From positions 6,751,501-6,815,500 of the forward strand of contig NC_066589.1 in assembly GCF_905475345.1 (NCBI RefSeq): a stretch of 64,000 nucleotides of DNA, in the 5' to 3' direction. Within the stretch, counting starts at the first letter, position 1. Every line of letters begins with the position of its first letter. This DNA comes from Vespula vulgaris (lineage: Eukaryota > Arthropoda > Insecta > Hymenoptera > Vespidae). This document shows positions 51,823 through 63,854 of the stretch, piece by piece. The translations under genes and the position numbers were made by a program. The notes beneath the pieces were generated by a model. The model saw only the letters and a list, made by a program, of their open reading frames with translations. It made no database searches and was not told where the DNA came from.

Positions 51823-52634
51823 GTATGTATATGATGTGTATATAAAACGATACTTCCTTTATGAATTTAATCAAATGAAATATTATGAATTATGATTATA
51901 CGTTTCAACACACGGCACGTTTGTCGACCCTCCAAGTTTTATCACCGTTGAATGTTGGACAAACGCCCGAGGCTATACATATTTTCTTCGGATGATAACC
52001 CGATTTCTTGCGTAGATCGTCTATGGAAAAATAACGAAACAAAGCTTTTCCTAGGAGACTAGAGAGATATTTCGTTATTTCGATAAGAATATTTTCACAA
52101 ATTATTAGTTTATATGAATAACATAAAATTTATATAAAAAATATAAAATTGATTCATTAATATACATTTATATAAAGAATATAAAATTTCATTGTTATTG
52201 AAAGTAACACGTATTACGTAGTTTTTTCAATAAGTCCTTCAAAGAATCGCAATATTCCGTATAGTTGTATACAATATTTCTTTTTTAACATATGTCGTAT
52301 ACAACAATTGTTTTTGAAATATATACAAACAATTGACAAAGAACATAAAAACTTTACGAGAAAACACGTGTGTTTTCAAGCGTGTATCTAAAATCAATCG
52401 AAAAAGAAAGTCGACATTTTTCTGCGAATGTTTACACGAAAAGAATGCTATGTACCTCACTAGGTACACTCGTCTTGAAAAATGGAAAAACCAAAAAATG
52501 TTGTATATATTAACGTCTATGTATATAGTATACCTGACTTGCTACGAGTGTACCTCAGTCCGAAATGTCCCGACGCACTTGTAGGAGGAGCCTAAGAACA
52601 ATAGGGTTTTGACAATCTTCGGAACCGATTGAAG

Positions 52635-52671
52635 CTGATTGGTCGAACTGTACCTAGGCTGAAAATATAAA
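52635..52671 (+). promoter_or_regulatory. zen: zen core promoter: inverted CCAAT and TATA box
   Basis: CTGATTGGTCGAAC at 52635-52648 holds ATTGG (CCAAT reversed), and TATAAA lies at 52666-52671. A start about 25-30 bp downstream, near GCATTAGT at 52693-52700, would give a leader of about 75 nt before the ATG at 52773. The same 14-mer lies upstream of Dfd at 1588-1601. Position and motif spacing are seen; use as promoter is inferred. Confidence 0.6.
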
Positions 52672-52772
52672 TTTCGAAGGAATTCTGGAAGAGCATTAGT
52701 GTATTTATAGCAGTTCACCTCTTTGTGACTCGTTTTTACTTCGTCTAGTCAGCAAGAAGCACAAGAGGGAAC

Positions 52773-52959
52773 ATGCAGTACAACGTGAACAATCACATAT
52801 TTTATTCCGAAAACGACGTTGTTCATCGTGAACAACAATGCCAGTGGGAAATAATGCAACCATCAACTTCATCTCTGGAAGCCCAGGAGACTCGATTAAC
52901 AGAACAAGAATCCGCGAATAACAGAAAAAAATCTTTTTCTTCTTCTTCTTGTAATCAAG
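52773..52959 (+). CDS. zen: zerknullt / Hox3-class homeobox protein, coding exon 1
   Basis: This exon codes residues 1-62 plus one base of codon 63 of a 313-residue protein. The start has a good context (GGGAACATGCAG) and follows the TATA box by about 100 bp. The sequence begins MQYNVNNHIFYSEND and ends in a Ser-rich stretch and CNQ. There is no YPWM hexapeptide, which fits the insect zen genes that have lost it. The donor is CAAG|GTATGT at 52959/52960; without splicing the frame ends within a few codons. zen genes act in extraembryonic membranes and early dorsal patterning; that role is known for the family, not shown here. Confidence 0.88.
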
Positions 52960-53130
52960 GTATGTACATATAAATTTTTTTTTGCTACGATTAAATCTAA
53001 TTTTGATTTTCTTTTTTACTTTTTTCTTCTTCGAAATCATCTATTTTACGTCTTAAAACATTATGATAAACGGTATTTTTCTCGTAATTTTGCAATTTTT
53101 TACGCGAAAAATTTAATAACATTTCCATTT

Positions 53131-53201
<71 letters not shown>

Positions 53202-54349
53202 TCTATAACGAACTAATGTAATTACAAGTATCGAAGCTCTTGCACTTAGTAAAGCAAAACATTTCTCAAAGGTCGCTCAGCGGGATAGCTGTTTACTTGC
53301 GAGGAAGTCAATATTTCTACTGACAATGAGTTGTTTGAACATCCGGACATTAGATCCGTGTAAATTGGATTAAATCATTACCTGTGTAAACGGAATCATA
53401 TATTGAAAAGATTTACAAATGAAACCGGCATCCAATACCTTTCTAAGATCATTGAACTTTCAATCTTGAATAGATAAAAAAATAACAAATCGACGAAAGA
53501 GAGTTAAATATTTCTTTCGATCGTTTTATCTTTCTCATTTATCTCCGTTTTATTTTTTTCTATATTTTATTATTTTATTCAAAAGTCTATATAATGCAAC
53601 GAGATTAGCTGCATACTATATATAACTGTTTTATCAATTTTCTCTTTTTCTTTTTGTTTTTTTTTATCTCTCGAGAAAAAGAAATATTTCAACACCGTTG
53701 TCGTGTTTACTAATCACCTGTTAAGTGATTAACTGAGAATGTATCTAAAATTACAATCTCTTCATCGTAGATTTGAGGTTATCTTTTACTATAGTTGAAG
53801 CTTGGAAATATTTCGAAATCGTCAATAGGTGTCTAGAAATTCAATACGAACAACATCATGTAGTTATCTATAACGCGAATCATTTATCTTGCAATTAGAC
53901 GGAGAAGAACACACGAACACACGATCGTCGACTTCGGTAGCTAGGGGTAGTAATTCGTCGGCTTGGGTTGTAAGGGTAAGGGAGCCGCTCGTCGGATTAT
54001 AATGTATCACGAGGAAATGCCTCGTCTTGAGACGGGAGCACTCAATGGACTATTAGGACATCCTGTGGTATAACTCTCGAGTAGCTCGACCATACTGTAT
54101 TTTGTAACCGATAAACGTGTCATCACTGGACCAAAGTGCTTCATAATCCTACGATTACCTTACGCGTGATTTACCTCATCGAATCGTGAATAATATACTA
54201 ATTCATCGAATTAATCCTCTTATTTCATATTTTATTATGATTAACGATTCATTTCTTTTTGTCATTTATTTTTTGCATTTATTAATAAAATAAATTAATA
54301 AAATAAATTAATTTTGTGCAAAGTATATAATATTATCTTCATATTACAG
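52960..54349 (+). other. zen: zen intron (1,390 bp)
   Basis: Runs from GTATGT at 52960 to ATATTACAG at 54349 and lies just before the homeodomain. It contains a (GA)n tract at 53137-53198 and a more complex, GC-richer part at 53900-54180 that could be regulatory. No coding frame is seen in it. Confidence 0.85.
53137..53198. repeat. (GA)n tract in the zen intron
   Basis: Nearly pure GA repeat of about 60 bp. Confidence 0.93.
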
Positions 54350-55104
54350 AATCGACTAAGAAACAACGAAAACGAACCAGAACTGCATATACGAGCTTTC
54401 AATTAGTAGAGCTCGAAAAAGAGTTTCGAAAAGGACGTTATCTTTGCAGACCTCGAAGAATAGAAATGGCGGAAAGTTTATTTTTAACGGAGAGACAAAT
54501 CAAAATATGGTTTCAAAATCGCCGTATGAAGCATAAAAAAGAAGAGATTTTAAAGAATCCGCGTAATACAATGGAATATAACGAAACGAATGGGAGTTAT
54601 AAGATGAAGAGAAGTCGGAAAACACGGACTGTGGAACCGATATCTACTCATCAATATATTCCTCCATCCAATCCCACACCAATGGTTGCTTATCAGCAAC
54701 CATGTCTACCAACATACATTGAAAATGAACATATAGAAACTAGAAGTTCTAATTGTATTCAACAATCTTCATATTCGTCATATAGACAACCCATGTATCC
54801 TCAGGAAAATTGCATGCCTCAGATACCAATAGAAAATTATTATTTAAATAATAAATGGCAGCAAAATTCCATAAACGCAGCTCTACCAACGGTAGAAAAT
54901 AATTATTCTTATATTTCAACAGGAATGCAAGCTCCAACTACGGAAGTGCCTTTTGAAGGCACCTACTATAATAATATTTGTTCGTGGTTATTGGAGAACA
55001 CTCACGAACAATGTGGATCAAATAATGAATTGGAAGCGGCTTTATTAAATGATCTCCAAAACGATCAAAATTATGAGAGTGTTCCTCAATTTTTAAATTT
55101 ATGA
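54350..55104 (+). CDS. zen: zerknullt / Hox3-class homeobox protein, coding exon 2 with the homeodomain
   Basis: The acceptor ATATTACAG joins codon 63 (Glu) and leads into STKKQRKRTRTAYTSFQLVELE. The homeodomain is residues 69-128 (54367-54546), with YLCRPRRIEMAESL in helix 2 and LTERQIKIWFQNRRMKHKK in helix 3, with Gln at position 50. QLVELEKEF is typical of zen/Hox3, and YLCRPRR is the ancestral Hox2/Hox3 form that fast-evolving fly zen has lost. The C-terminal part (about 185 residues) is Asn-, Tyr- and Gln-rich without a known domain, and the gene ends with TGA at 55102-55104. The exons sum to 942 nt, in frame. Codons are clearly more AT-rich than in Dfd. pb was considered, but the zen-type N-terminal arm and missing hexapeptide argue against it. 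Confidence 0.92.
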
Positions 55105-55590
55105 CATAAGAGTAAAAATTTTAAAATTATATATTTTATATTTTATATTATATTTATATTACATATTATATTGTATCTTGTATATTATATAATTTGTATA
55201 TTGTGTATGTTGTACATATTGTGTATGTTGTATATATTGTGTATATTGTATATATTGTACGTATTGTACATTATATGTTGTCTATGTTATGTTTATTGTA
55301 TATTGTACATTGTTTTAATATTATATTTTTACTTTTTATATGAACATTATTTATTTGTTCCTTGTCTAAATTAAAATCAGAATATTGTAAAGAAATATAA
55401 TTTTTCAAATTGAAATTATATTTATAAAGAAATGTAAAAACTAATATATATTTAAATTATATCTTTTATGGCCTTTTATCATCTGATTTTTAAATGAAAA
55501 TCTTATTTTACTGTGATATTTAAACTTGTAGATATCAAACGATCAGATATAGATGTATATCTAAATGTAAAAGATATTGAAATAAAATAA
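55105..55590 (+). other. zen: zen 3' UTR with imperfect TGTATATTG repeats
   Basis: The sequence after the stop is very AT-rich. From about 55165 to 55312 it is built of imperfect TATATTGTGTATGTTG-type repeats. An AATAAA at 55581-55586 is a likely polyadenylation signal, for a 3' UTR of about 500 nt. Confidence 0.55.
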
Positions 55591-57141
55591 TTTATCTTTT
55601 AAAAATATATACCTAATATAATAATGCATCTACCATTTAATTCTCTTAATACGAGTATAGTCAAACTCATTAGTAAAGCTAAACGTTATCGATAATTACC
55701 GTAAAATTATCCAATCGGCACATCTGTCAGCAAATTCGTCAAGTAAATCACGTTTGTGTTAAAACGAGCGAAGAGGTAAGTTTAGAAAAAAAAAGAATTC
55801 TTGGTTTACAGTTATGCATGACATGCGTTTAGATTCTCTCACGCGAGTACCGTAAAATCCAGTTGCATTTCCCGCTGATAGGTCGTAGAACGTGTTAGGT
55901 TGATAAACGCGTAAAATATTTTAGACTCTTATCTGAACGTTAATAATATGGTATAAACATCGGGTTCGAGAAAATTAATGGAGAAAACGATAATGTACGT
56001 TTAATCTAGCCGCTTCCATAAACGGATATCGATTAATTAATATAAAATATATCGAAAACTTTTAGTTTTCTCGTATATATGTACATATGTATACGTATGT
56101 ATGTGCGTGTGTGTTTGTATATATATATAAATATATGTGATTACAGATTAAGAACCAGTTAAATATTTCTGGCCAATTTTTTAGGACCAATAGAAAAAAA
56201 GAATATAGGTATTAAGAAAAGTTTCACGATTTTTTGTATTAAATATTTTAAGAGTACGAAAATCGAGTACAAATGATTTTTCATTTTTTCATATTCTCTT
56301 AAGAGATTATTTATATTTGACAATATATACTGTTGGTTAGCTATATAAGCTAATATACTGTTAATCATTAGGCCTATACTTATTATTTAACAATCTTTTA
56401 ATTATAATTAATTGAATAATCTAATGAATTAAAAAAAGCACAGGGTATTTCATAAGAACAATTAAAAATTATTAACCGAAAGTCAGGCATTTTATTTCGT
56501 TTTCTTATAATATTTAATGCATCATGAAATCATGAAAATTTTCTTAATATATTTTTTTCTATTGCTTCTAATATAAGAGACATTCAACTAATCCCTAATT
56601 TATAATCAACGTGTAATTATACGTGTCTGTATCTATATGTGTATATATCCTGATTAAGCATGAAACGAGGATACATGTTGATAATTTGCATCGCATTTTA
56701 ATAAGTATATAATCCATATTGATTTTCGATTACTGTTACCAGAAAAAAAAATCACTTGTATCCGCGTATAATAATTAAATTATTAAAATATGAAGTAGAT
56801 ACATATTAATCAAAATGATATATCGTATAATCTTGCGCTTTATTTTATCATAATAATACTTTATACCAACATAATATACATAACACGAACAAATAGTAAT
56901 ACAAATTGAATATATTATTACTTCAATAATCTTTTTTTAATTATTGGAAAATTTATTGGATACACAAAGAGGACATATGTTATAATATAAAAGAAAAAAG
57001 CTATCTAAAGTATATCTCATCGTTCATAAGAGATCGCGGAAAAATATTTGAGAACCTTTAAAGCGTATTTGTATTTTGAAACGCGAAGAGACGACGTCGA
57101 AGGGAGAGGTGATACGAGAGAACGAAGTACGGAATAACGGG

Positions 57142-57213
57142 GGTGGTAGTAGTGGTAGTAGCAGTGACGGTAGTGGTTGTAGTAGTAGTAGTGATGGTGG
57201 TGGTGGTGGTCCT
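57142..57213. repeat. (GGT/AGT)n trinucleotide repeat
   Basis: GGT and AGT trimers. Reads as poly-Ser/Gly on one strand only because of the repeat. Confidence 0.85.
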
Positions 57214-57742
57214 CTAGGTATAAGGGTGGTAGCGAACAGAATGGAGGGGCACACTCGGTGGATGGAAGGAAGGGCGAGGAAGTGGAAGAGGCGAAGAACG
57301 GGGAAGGGGAGGGGGGAGCTTGGGTTTCAACCATGATTTCCATTCGCCAGCCATCCATCTTGTTTGAGACTGGAAACTGACAGATAGACGCGGATCCGAG
57401 TGCCGGTGACGTGGCAAGTCTTGCACGATATATGTGCGCGTATGTGTGTCCAAGTGAACGCGCGAACGCGCACACATACACTCTCTTTCTCTCTTTCTCT
57501 CTCTCGCTCTCTCTTTCTTTCTCTGTATCTGTATCTATCCGTGTGTAAGTTTAAGTGAGTTACGCGTACCTTGCCATATCTTTGAGCCAACCATCTACCC
57601 TCCTCGCTCCCTGTCTACGTGGAAAATACGTTTTCCGTATAGCAAAGCGAGCTCCCTTGGAACATCGCGTTTTAAATTTCTTGCCGTCCATCGCGAACGT
57701 CGCACGGTTCCTTCCGTGCTTTCTCTTTCGGTAAAAATCGTT

Positions 57743-57744
<2 letters not shown>

Positions 57745-57795
<51 letters not shown>
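57745..57795. repeat. (GA)n tract
   Basis: Pure GA repeat. Confidence 0.93.
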
Positions 57796-57799
<4 letters not shown>

Positions 57800-58238
57800 T
57801 TCGAAGCGTCACCATTTCTTTATTAAATCGTATTTATATACCTTGTATTTTGATGTCTTATTTCAGACCTACATTACGAACATACAATTCGATGAATTCG
57901 TTTTTAATGAATGCAAGTCATAAATAATTAGCAGAATTATTTCCATGAACAATTCCGATTGAATTGAAAAAATAAAAATATGTCAAAAGTAAACATATAT
58001 ACGTACCTATTCGATAGAAACTTTACGCGTACATATATGTATATATTCTAGATTTACCAATTTGACACGGGTGCCGTTGGAAATAAGAAATACTCTTCCG
58101 TGTAGATATACATGAATGTGTAAGATCGATGTATGAGTTAACAGGTATAACTGCATAAACAGCTTTCACCCGATATACGCGGCGGCTGTTCTACCAATAA
58201 ATACAATAGATCACGAAACGGACGCTGTGGATCCATAC

Positions 58239-58320
58239 CTGGATCTATGAGCATTTGAATCTGAATCAGACATTTTTCGCCGTTCGGATTTACCGCGAAT
58301 ACATCCGAGAGATATTCCAC
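58239..58320 (-). CDS. Possible exon of an unrecognised - strand gene
   Basis: On the - strand this segment reads VEYLSDVFAVNPNGEKCLIQ followed by IQMLIDP, with even amino-acid use and no repeat content. It is preceded by a possible acceptor (CGGGATAAAG) and followed by GATCCAG|GTATGG, a good donor. If the donor is not used, the frame runs on to 58138 (60 codons in all). I do not recognise the family. The acceptor has a weak pyrimidine tract. It may be a chance frame; the balanced composition in an otherwise repeat-rich spacer is the only argument for coding. Confidence 0.25.
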
Positions 58321-58783
58321 CTTTATCCCGAATGAATAATGGATGGATAATATTAAAAGAGGTCCCGGCCATTACTCGCATAAGCGAGTTTACAAAAATA
58401 TTTCCTCGAATTATATATCCAAGTAGATATATAGGTACACAGTTATATATTTAAAGTATCGATTACTTAGGTATATAAATTTTTCTGTACGATCATTTCG
58501 TAATAAGCAATTGAATCGAAATGAGAAAAAGAGATATAGAAAAAGTTACGAAATTTTCGATAATATGGCGAATTCGAATTCTTCTTCTCTCGAGAGGAGA
58601 AACGAAGGGAGTCGGGAAGTGAACCGGTGGGGTCGGTTTCTACAGTTAAAACGTAGAAAAATTGAAATGGGCGAGGCGAAAGAATGAATAAAGATCAGAG
58701 GAGAAGAAGAAAAGAACAAGAAGAGGGTCGTCGGCACGTGAAGCGGCAACTTGGTTGCCTTGGCGTGGTCTGGTATATGTGTA

Positions 58784-58845
58784 TGAGAGAGAAAGGGAGA
58801 AAGAATGAGAGAGACGGAGAGAATGAGCGAGTGAGAAAATAAGAG

Positions 58846-58897
<52 letters not shown>
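58784..58897. repeat. (GA)n tract
   Basis: Interrupted, then pure GA from about 58851. Confidence 0.9.
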
Positions 58898-58899
<2 letters not shown>

Positions 58900-59814
58900 A
58901 GTAGTAGAAGGAAAGGGGCAGCATGTCCCTGCACGCGAGTGATATTAGGTAGAAACGCATGAACTTTGATATATTCGAGAAGGGGGGGCCTCGAGGCGGT
59001 AGAGGTGAATGGCGGAAGCAGAGGGCAGCAGAAGGCGCCATACCGCGGCAAGTATCCGAACTATACGTGACCTGCAACTTTCTGGTAGCATCTTTCCGGC
59101 GGAATCGATCTAACAAATCGCTGGCATTAAATTCTCGCTATACTCGCTTCTACTCGGTAAAACGACATCCTCTACCCGAAATTTCCCATCTTTATTCTTT
59201 CTCTCTTTTCCAACTTGCTATCTTATGCAAGCATTACTTTCAAAGTACATGCCTCGTCGGTGCCTCATCTTTTGAAATATCGAGTATGGAACTTACAAAC
59301 AGAAAATCATTTGCAACAATTCTTCTAGCCAACTAGATTGCATCTCATTGGTAAAAACTAATCAGGAAAGTTTGTATCATCCCGATAACGTAAGTTTTTG
59401 AAATGAAAATAATTTGAATCGTATCAAACCATCATTCGAGGTATATCATCGAAAATGAATCCACGCGTATGAGATTGAAAAAACAAAATAATTGCGGATA
59501 AATTAAATATCTCGAACGAAACATTTAGTTACTCGATTTAGAAACCCTAAAAGGATATGATCGTGCTTAGCAACAAGTAGCCCACGTCTTACGGATTCGC
59601 CTAACCACGCACGAATAATTCGTTTCCGTAGAATAGACGATCGCCCTTAGCGACCCTGGAAAAGGGGCTAGACTTCCCGTGAATTTCACTGAATAAAATA
59701 GATGGCGAACGAGTCGTGTGTTTCTTCTTCCAGTCGAAGTGGAATGCACCGAATGTGGTTTGCGAAAGAGCTTACAGAAAAGCGAGAAAGTCCGAAGTAA
59801 AAGGGTGAGGGAAC

Positions 59815-59903
59815 AAGAGACAAAGAGAAAGAAAGAAAGATAGAAAACGAGAGAGACAGGGAGAAAGAGAGAGAGAGAGAGAGAGGGAGGGAGGGAGAGA
59901 AAG
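59815..59903. repeat. (GA)n-rich tract
   Basis: GA, GAAA and GGGA units. Confidence 0.85.
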
Positions 59904-60614
59904 TGGGGTGAGGAGTGAGAGGAAAGGAGCGGAAGGCGGAAAACAACGGGAAATAAAGCAGCGGAAGAATCGCGTCGCAGGAAAAAGAATGAGGGCGCTG
60001 TCAGCTGGTGGAAATTATTCTGATTATGCTAATTCCGGTTCTGTTCCACTCCTTTACCCAGGCGTCCCCAGCACAGCGGCCTCCCTGCTGCTGTCTGCGC
60101 CATCTTTCATGCCTGATATTTATAATATAGGGGCGCCCGCGCAGTTTCAAACTCTTTTTGGCGCCTCTCCACCATTTCGCTTCCTCCCTCAAAATTCAAG
60201 CCCCAACCTCCATTACCCGTTCGCGATTCTTTTACGCGATACTTACGGAGAAAGATTCCTCGATGGTTCCGAGATTTTGCCGAAAGTATTTAAATCGTTT
60301 CCATTCGATTTATGAGAATATAGTGCTTCTTCGTAGTAAATATTGTAAATATATTTTCATCGATATATTATCGAGATATTTATCATATAACAGTTTAATT
60401 ATTTGATACTTGTTTATTACAAAGGCATTACGTTTATATAAATATAAATAAATAAATGTTTTCTTTTCTTTTTTTCAAGCAAGAATTTAAGTAGAAATGT
60501 CACGTTATACGTAGATACGATCACTAATCTTATCTCAATATCTATAATGAAGATTTTCCAATCGTCAAAAGGTATGCTTTCTCTTTTGCCCTGTGACAAA
60601 ATTTTCTCCGATAT

Positions 60615-60645
60615 CGAACGAACGAACGAACGAACGAACGAACGA
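60615..60645. repeat. (CGAA)n tract
   Basis: About seven tetramer units. Confidence 0.9.
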
Positions 60646-60767
60646 TGAAAAAGAGAAGACGAAGCAAAAGAAGAAAGTAAAAGAGAAAGGACGGGGTAGG
60701 AGAAGGATTTGGTATGTTCGAAAGAAGAAGCTGAAAAGCGAGAACGATCCCTCACGTATCACCGTCA

Positions 60768-60860
60768 CAACGACGACGATGACGACGACGCTACGACGAC
60801 GACTACGACAACGACGCCGACTACGACTACGACGACGACGACGACGACGTCGGCGACGTT
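60768..60860. repeat. (ACG)n trinucleotide repeat
   Basis: ACG, ACT and ATG trimers. It gives false Arg-rich and Thr-rich frames. Confidence 0.88.
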
Positions 60861-63854
60861 TCACTCTACCGTTGGCAAGCATCGCGACGCGCGCCACTGT
60901 GAACACTTCATTTATTATGCGGTTAGTTATCGCGCCTTTTCGTCTGATTTCCCTGGCAACAATGCGCCGTCAGCGGCGTCAGACAGCTCCCGCCGGTCTT
61001 AGGAGGCGTCAGCTTTTCGTCTCTCTTTCTCTCTATATTTCTTTTTACTTTCTCTCTCACGAACGTTTTCTCATCCAGTACTCTAAGTGACACTTCGTGA
61101 CGACACGCCATACGTCACGGGAGGGTTGCTACCGTACGCTACGTCCCTTATCCCATCCTACCGAAGCATCATTCTGCATCTGAGATCACGTGAATGCATC
61201 CACCTTCTCTATTTCTCTCTCTCTCTCTCTCTGTGTCTTTTTATTTCTCTATATCTCTCTAACTTTCACCTTTTCTCAGTTTACATCCTCAAGATTACTT
61301 TTTCTCCTCTTTGTATCGTTCAAAAGATTTGAAAAGATTTCTCCAAAGATTTTTGTTTCCAATTCGAATTTATAACGATATAAAGATTTGTTGATAATAA
61401 GAGATGAACCATATTTATTTTCTTTTTTTGAATATGAAAAATATTTAAATACGATTCGTTAGAACAATTTTTATTCACGAAAATAATAATTCACTTCTAT
61501 TGAAGATGATATAAAGAACGTTAAAAGAGAAATCAAAATTAATCTTCGCGAGAACAATTATACCTACCTATCTGAGATCATACAAGCGAAGTATGCTACG
61601 AAAGTATGCTACGTAAGAAGAAACCAAAGACCAAAAACTGTCCTGAATGCTAGAGAACGTATTCGTTCGTCGAAGGGGTGATGCAAGGGACAATGGTAGT
61701 AAGGCCTCCTGTCAGAAAGATGTTCGCGTTCTGAAAGCTGTCGTCGTAGGTGGTCACGATAAACGTCAACTTTAATTAATCACACAACTATATTATTTCC
61801 CGTTTATGGGACCTCCCTATACGCGTTTCTCTTATCCATTTCTCCTTTTGGTGACTACTCGATGTGTTTGCTGGAGGTACGTTCGTTGAAGATGCGCTGA
61901 GAATGGGGTAGGTATATGTATCCTATATATATATATGTAAGTATGTATGTACGTAGGTATATGTATATGTATATATGGAAGTTCGAAGAGGAGACGTACA
62001 CGCCGGATAAATCGTAAGCAACGCACTTTGCCCAGGACGTATATACAAAAGAGGGGCACGAAAGCAAAGCTACGGGCACCTTTACAAACAGGCTTCGTAT
62101 AAACATGTCAGTCTGGCGAAGCTCGTCTCGAGAAACCGGCCCACGTTCATCCATCACTCTTGCGGAGGCGTCCGTCTCCTCTAGCTTCTCTTCGACCATC
62201 TCTCACTCCTTCTCTCTATCTATCTCTTGATAGTTCTCTCTTTCTCTCTCTCTCTCCTTCTCTCTTTCTCCCGTTTCTCTCGTTTCTCCTTCGCTTCCTA
62301 CGATTCCGTGTCCTTTACGCGCGTTTTTTACATCTACGTAAAAAGCGACCAAGGTTTAGCCCATTCCAGGGAGTAAGAGAGAGAGAGAGAGAGAGAGATA
62401 GTAACGGTGGAATTAATGTTAACGGATTTTTCCTTCCTTCGCTCCGCCGTTACGTTCTTACCCTTTTTCTTTTCCTTCGACGTTTCACCGTCGCGTTTGT
62501 CTTTCCGCTTACGTTTCACTTTGTATCCCTTTTTGCTCATCGCAATTTTACATTCCGCTTTTGCTGAACCTCGGTTACTCTGCTTATAGAAAAGAATTAA
62601 ATTACAAGAAGTCGATATAAATGAATTGAATAATATTAGATATTACTAACATTAATTTAATAATAGCATAGGTATGATCAAAAATGAAACGTGCATATAT
62701 ACTTTAGTTTGTATTTTTTTTAAGTATTATTAAATAAATAACGTGCATAATAAATTTATATATTAATTATTGTGTTCGTAAAAAATAAAGAAAAGAAAAG
62801 AAAAGAGAAAGAAAAAATTATTTGTTCTTTCGTTCTATGGGTATAGAATCGTTTTATGATTTGATCTAATTCAAATGTCAATAAAGAGATCAGATTGTAA
62901 AGTATAGCAATCGTGAAAATAGCACTCGTTTATATGCATCTATCGATGGCGTCGAAAAGTCAATGAGTAATACGACCGGATTATACTATATGCTTTAACA
63001 AAGCAAACAATCGATCATATACGCATTAAGGCGTATATTTACATATTCCTGTTTGCTTAGCTCTTATGTCAAGTTCTGTAGAGTTACGCCGACGATTATA
63101 AAAAAAAAGAAAAAAATGCCGATCGATAAAGACTCGACATTGATTTTAATCATTTCCAATCTGTCATCGTTGATAAATTATTTGATGATCTTTGTATCCA
63201 TTATTAAAAGAAATTATGTAATTTAACAATCTTAAAATTTGTATTAAAATTGATTTGTATTAAAATTGAATCTTTGCTAAGATCTGTGTGTATATATATA
63301 ATTGTTTAAAATCGATTACAAAAACTAACTAAAAGCTTTCAATGAAGGAAAATTCCGAGAAAAGCACTTCGCGCGAGCAACCATTTTCGGGAAGTACGAA
63401 ATGACCTACCGTAACTTTTGCAGCGGGCGTGGCGGTCTGCGGAATGAATAGAAAGTACCTTTAATTAAAAAGGAGAAGTTATACGTCTTGAAGAAGAAAA
63501 TTACAAACGCATACACAATCACTGTATTTATATTAAATCTACGTATCTACTTTTTCCTTCGAAATTTCTGCATTTACCAAGCGCATCGAAATAAACGAAA
63601 ATATTAAAATGTAATACCTATATTTTGAAATTCAACAAATCATTTTTAAGAATCATATGTGAAATTATTACAATCTTTTTATAATAATACCTATCATATA
63701 AGAAAAAAGAAAAGGAAAAAAGAAAAGATTTTTGATATTAATCGAAATTTGTCAGGATTCGTCGTTTACAGTTGAAATTTCGAATTAACAAAAGATTTTA
63801 TCTAGAAATTATAACATGGAAATCGTTTAAGGATAAATTTCTGCTTTTCAGAGA

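Larger units (their letters stand above)
43900..52560. other. Intergenic spacer between mir-993 and zen, right part
   Basis: No gene is recognised. Purine- or pyrimidine-skewed GC-rich islands beside GA/CT tracts occur at 44600-44820, 45590-45780, 47990-48120, 48780-48960 and 51270-51540. A balanced island lies at 45780-46090, with TTATAAAAGTAC at 45944-45955 and AATGATTAAAGGCCT at about 46031-46045. A TATAAAAG word lies at 47017-47024. The stretch 48130-48560 and 49560-50860 is AT-rich and shows nothing recognisable. Confidence 0.55.

Noticed and set aside
56440..56447. miR-10/miR-993-5p seed match ACAGGGTA about 1.3 kb after zen
   Set aside because: It lies well beyond the likely zen polyadenylation signal at 55581 and a single 8-mer match is weak evidence.
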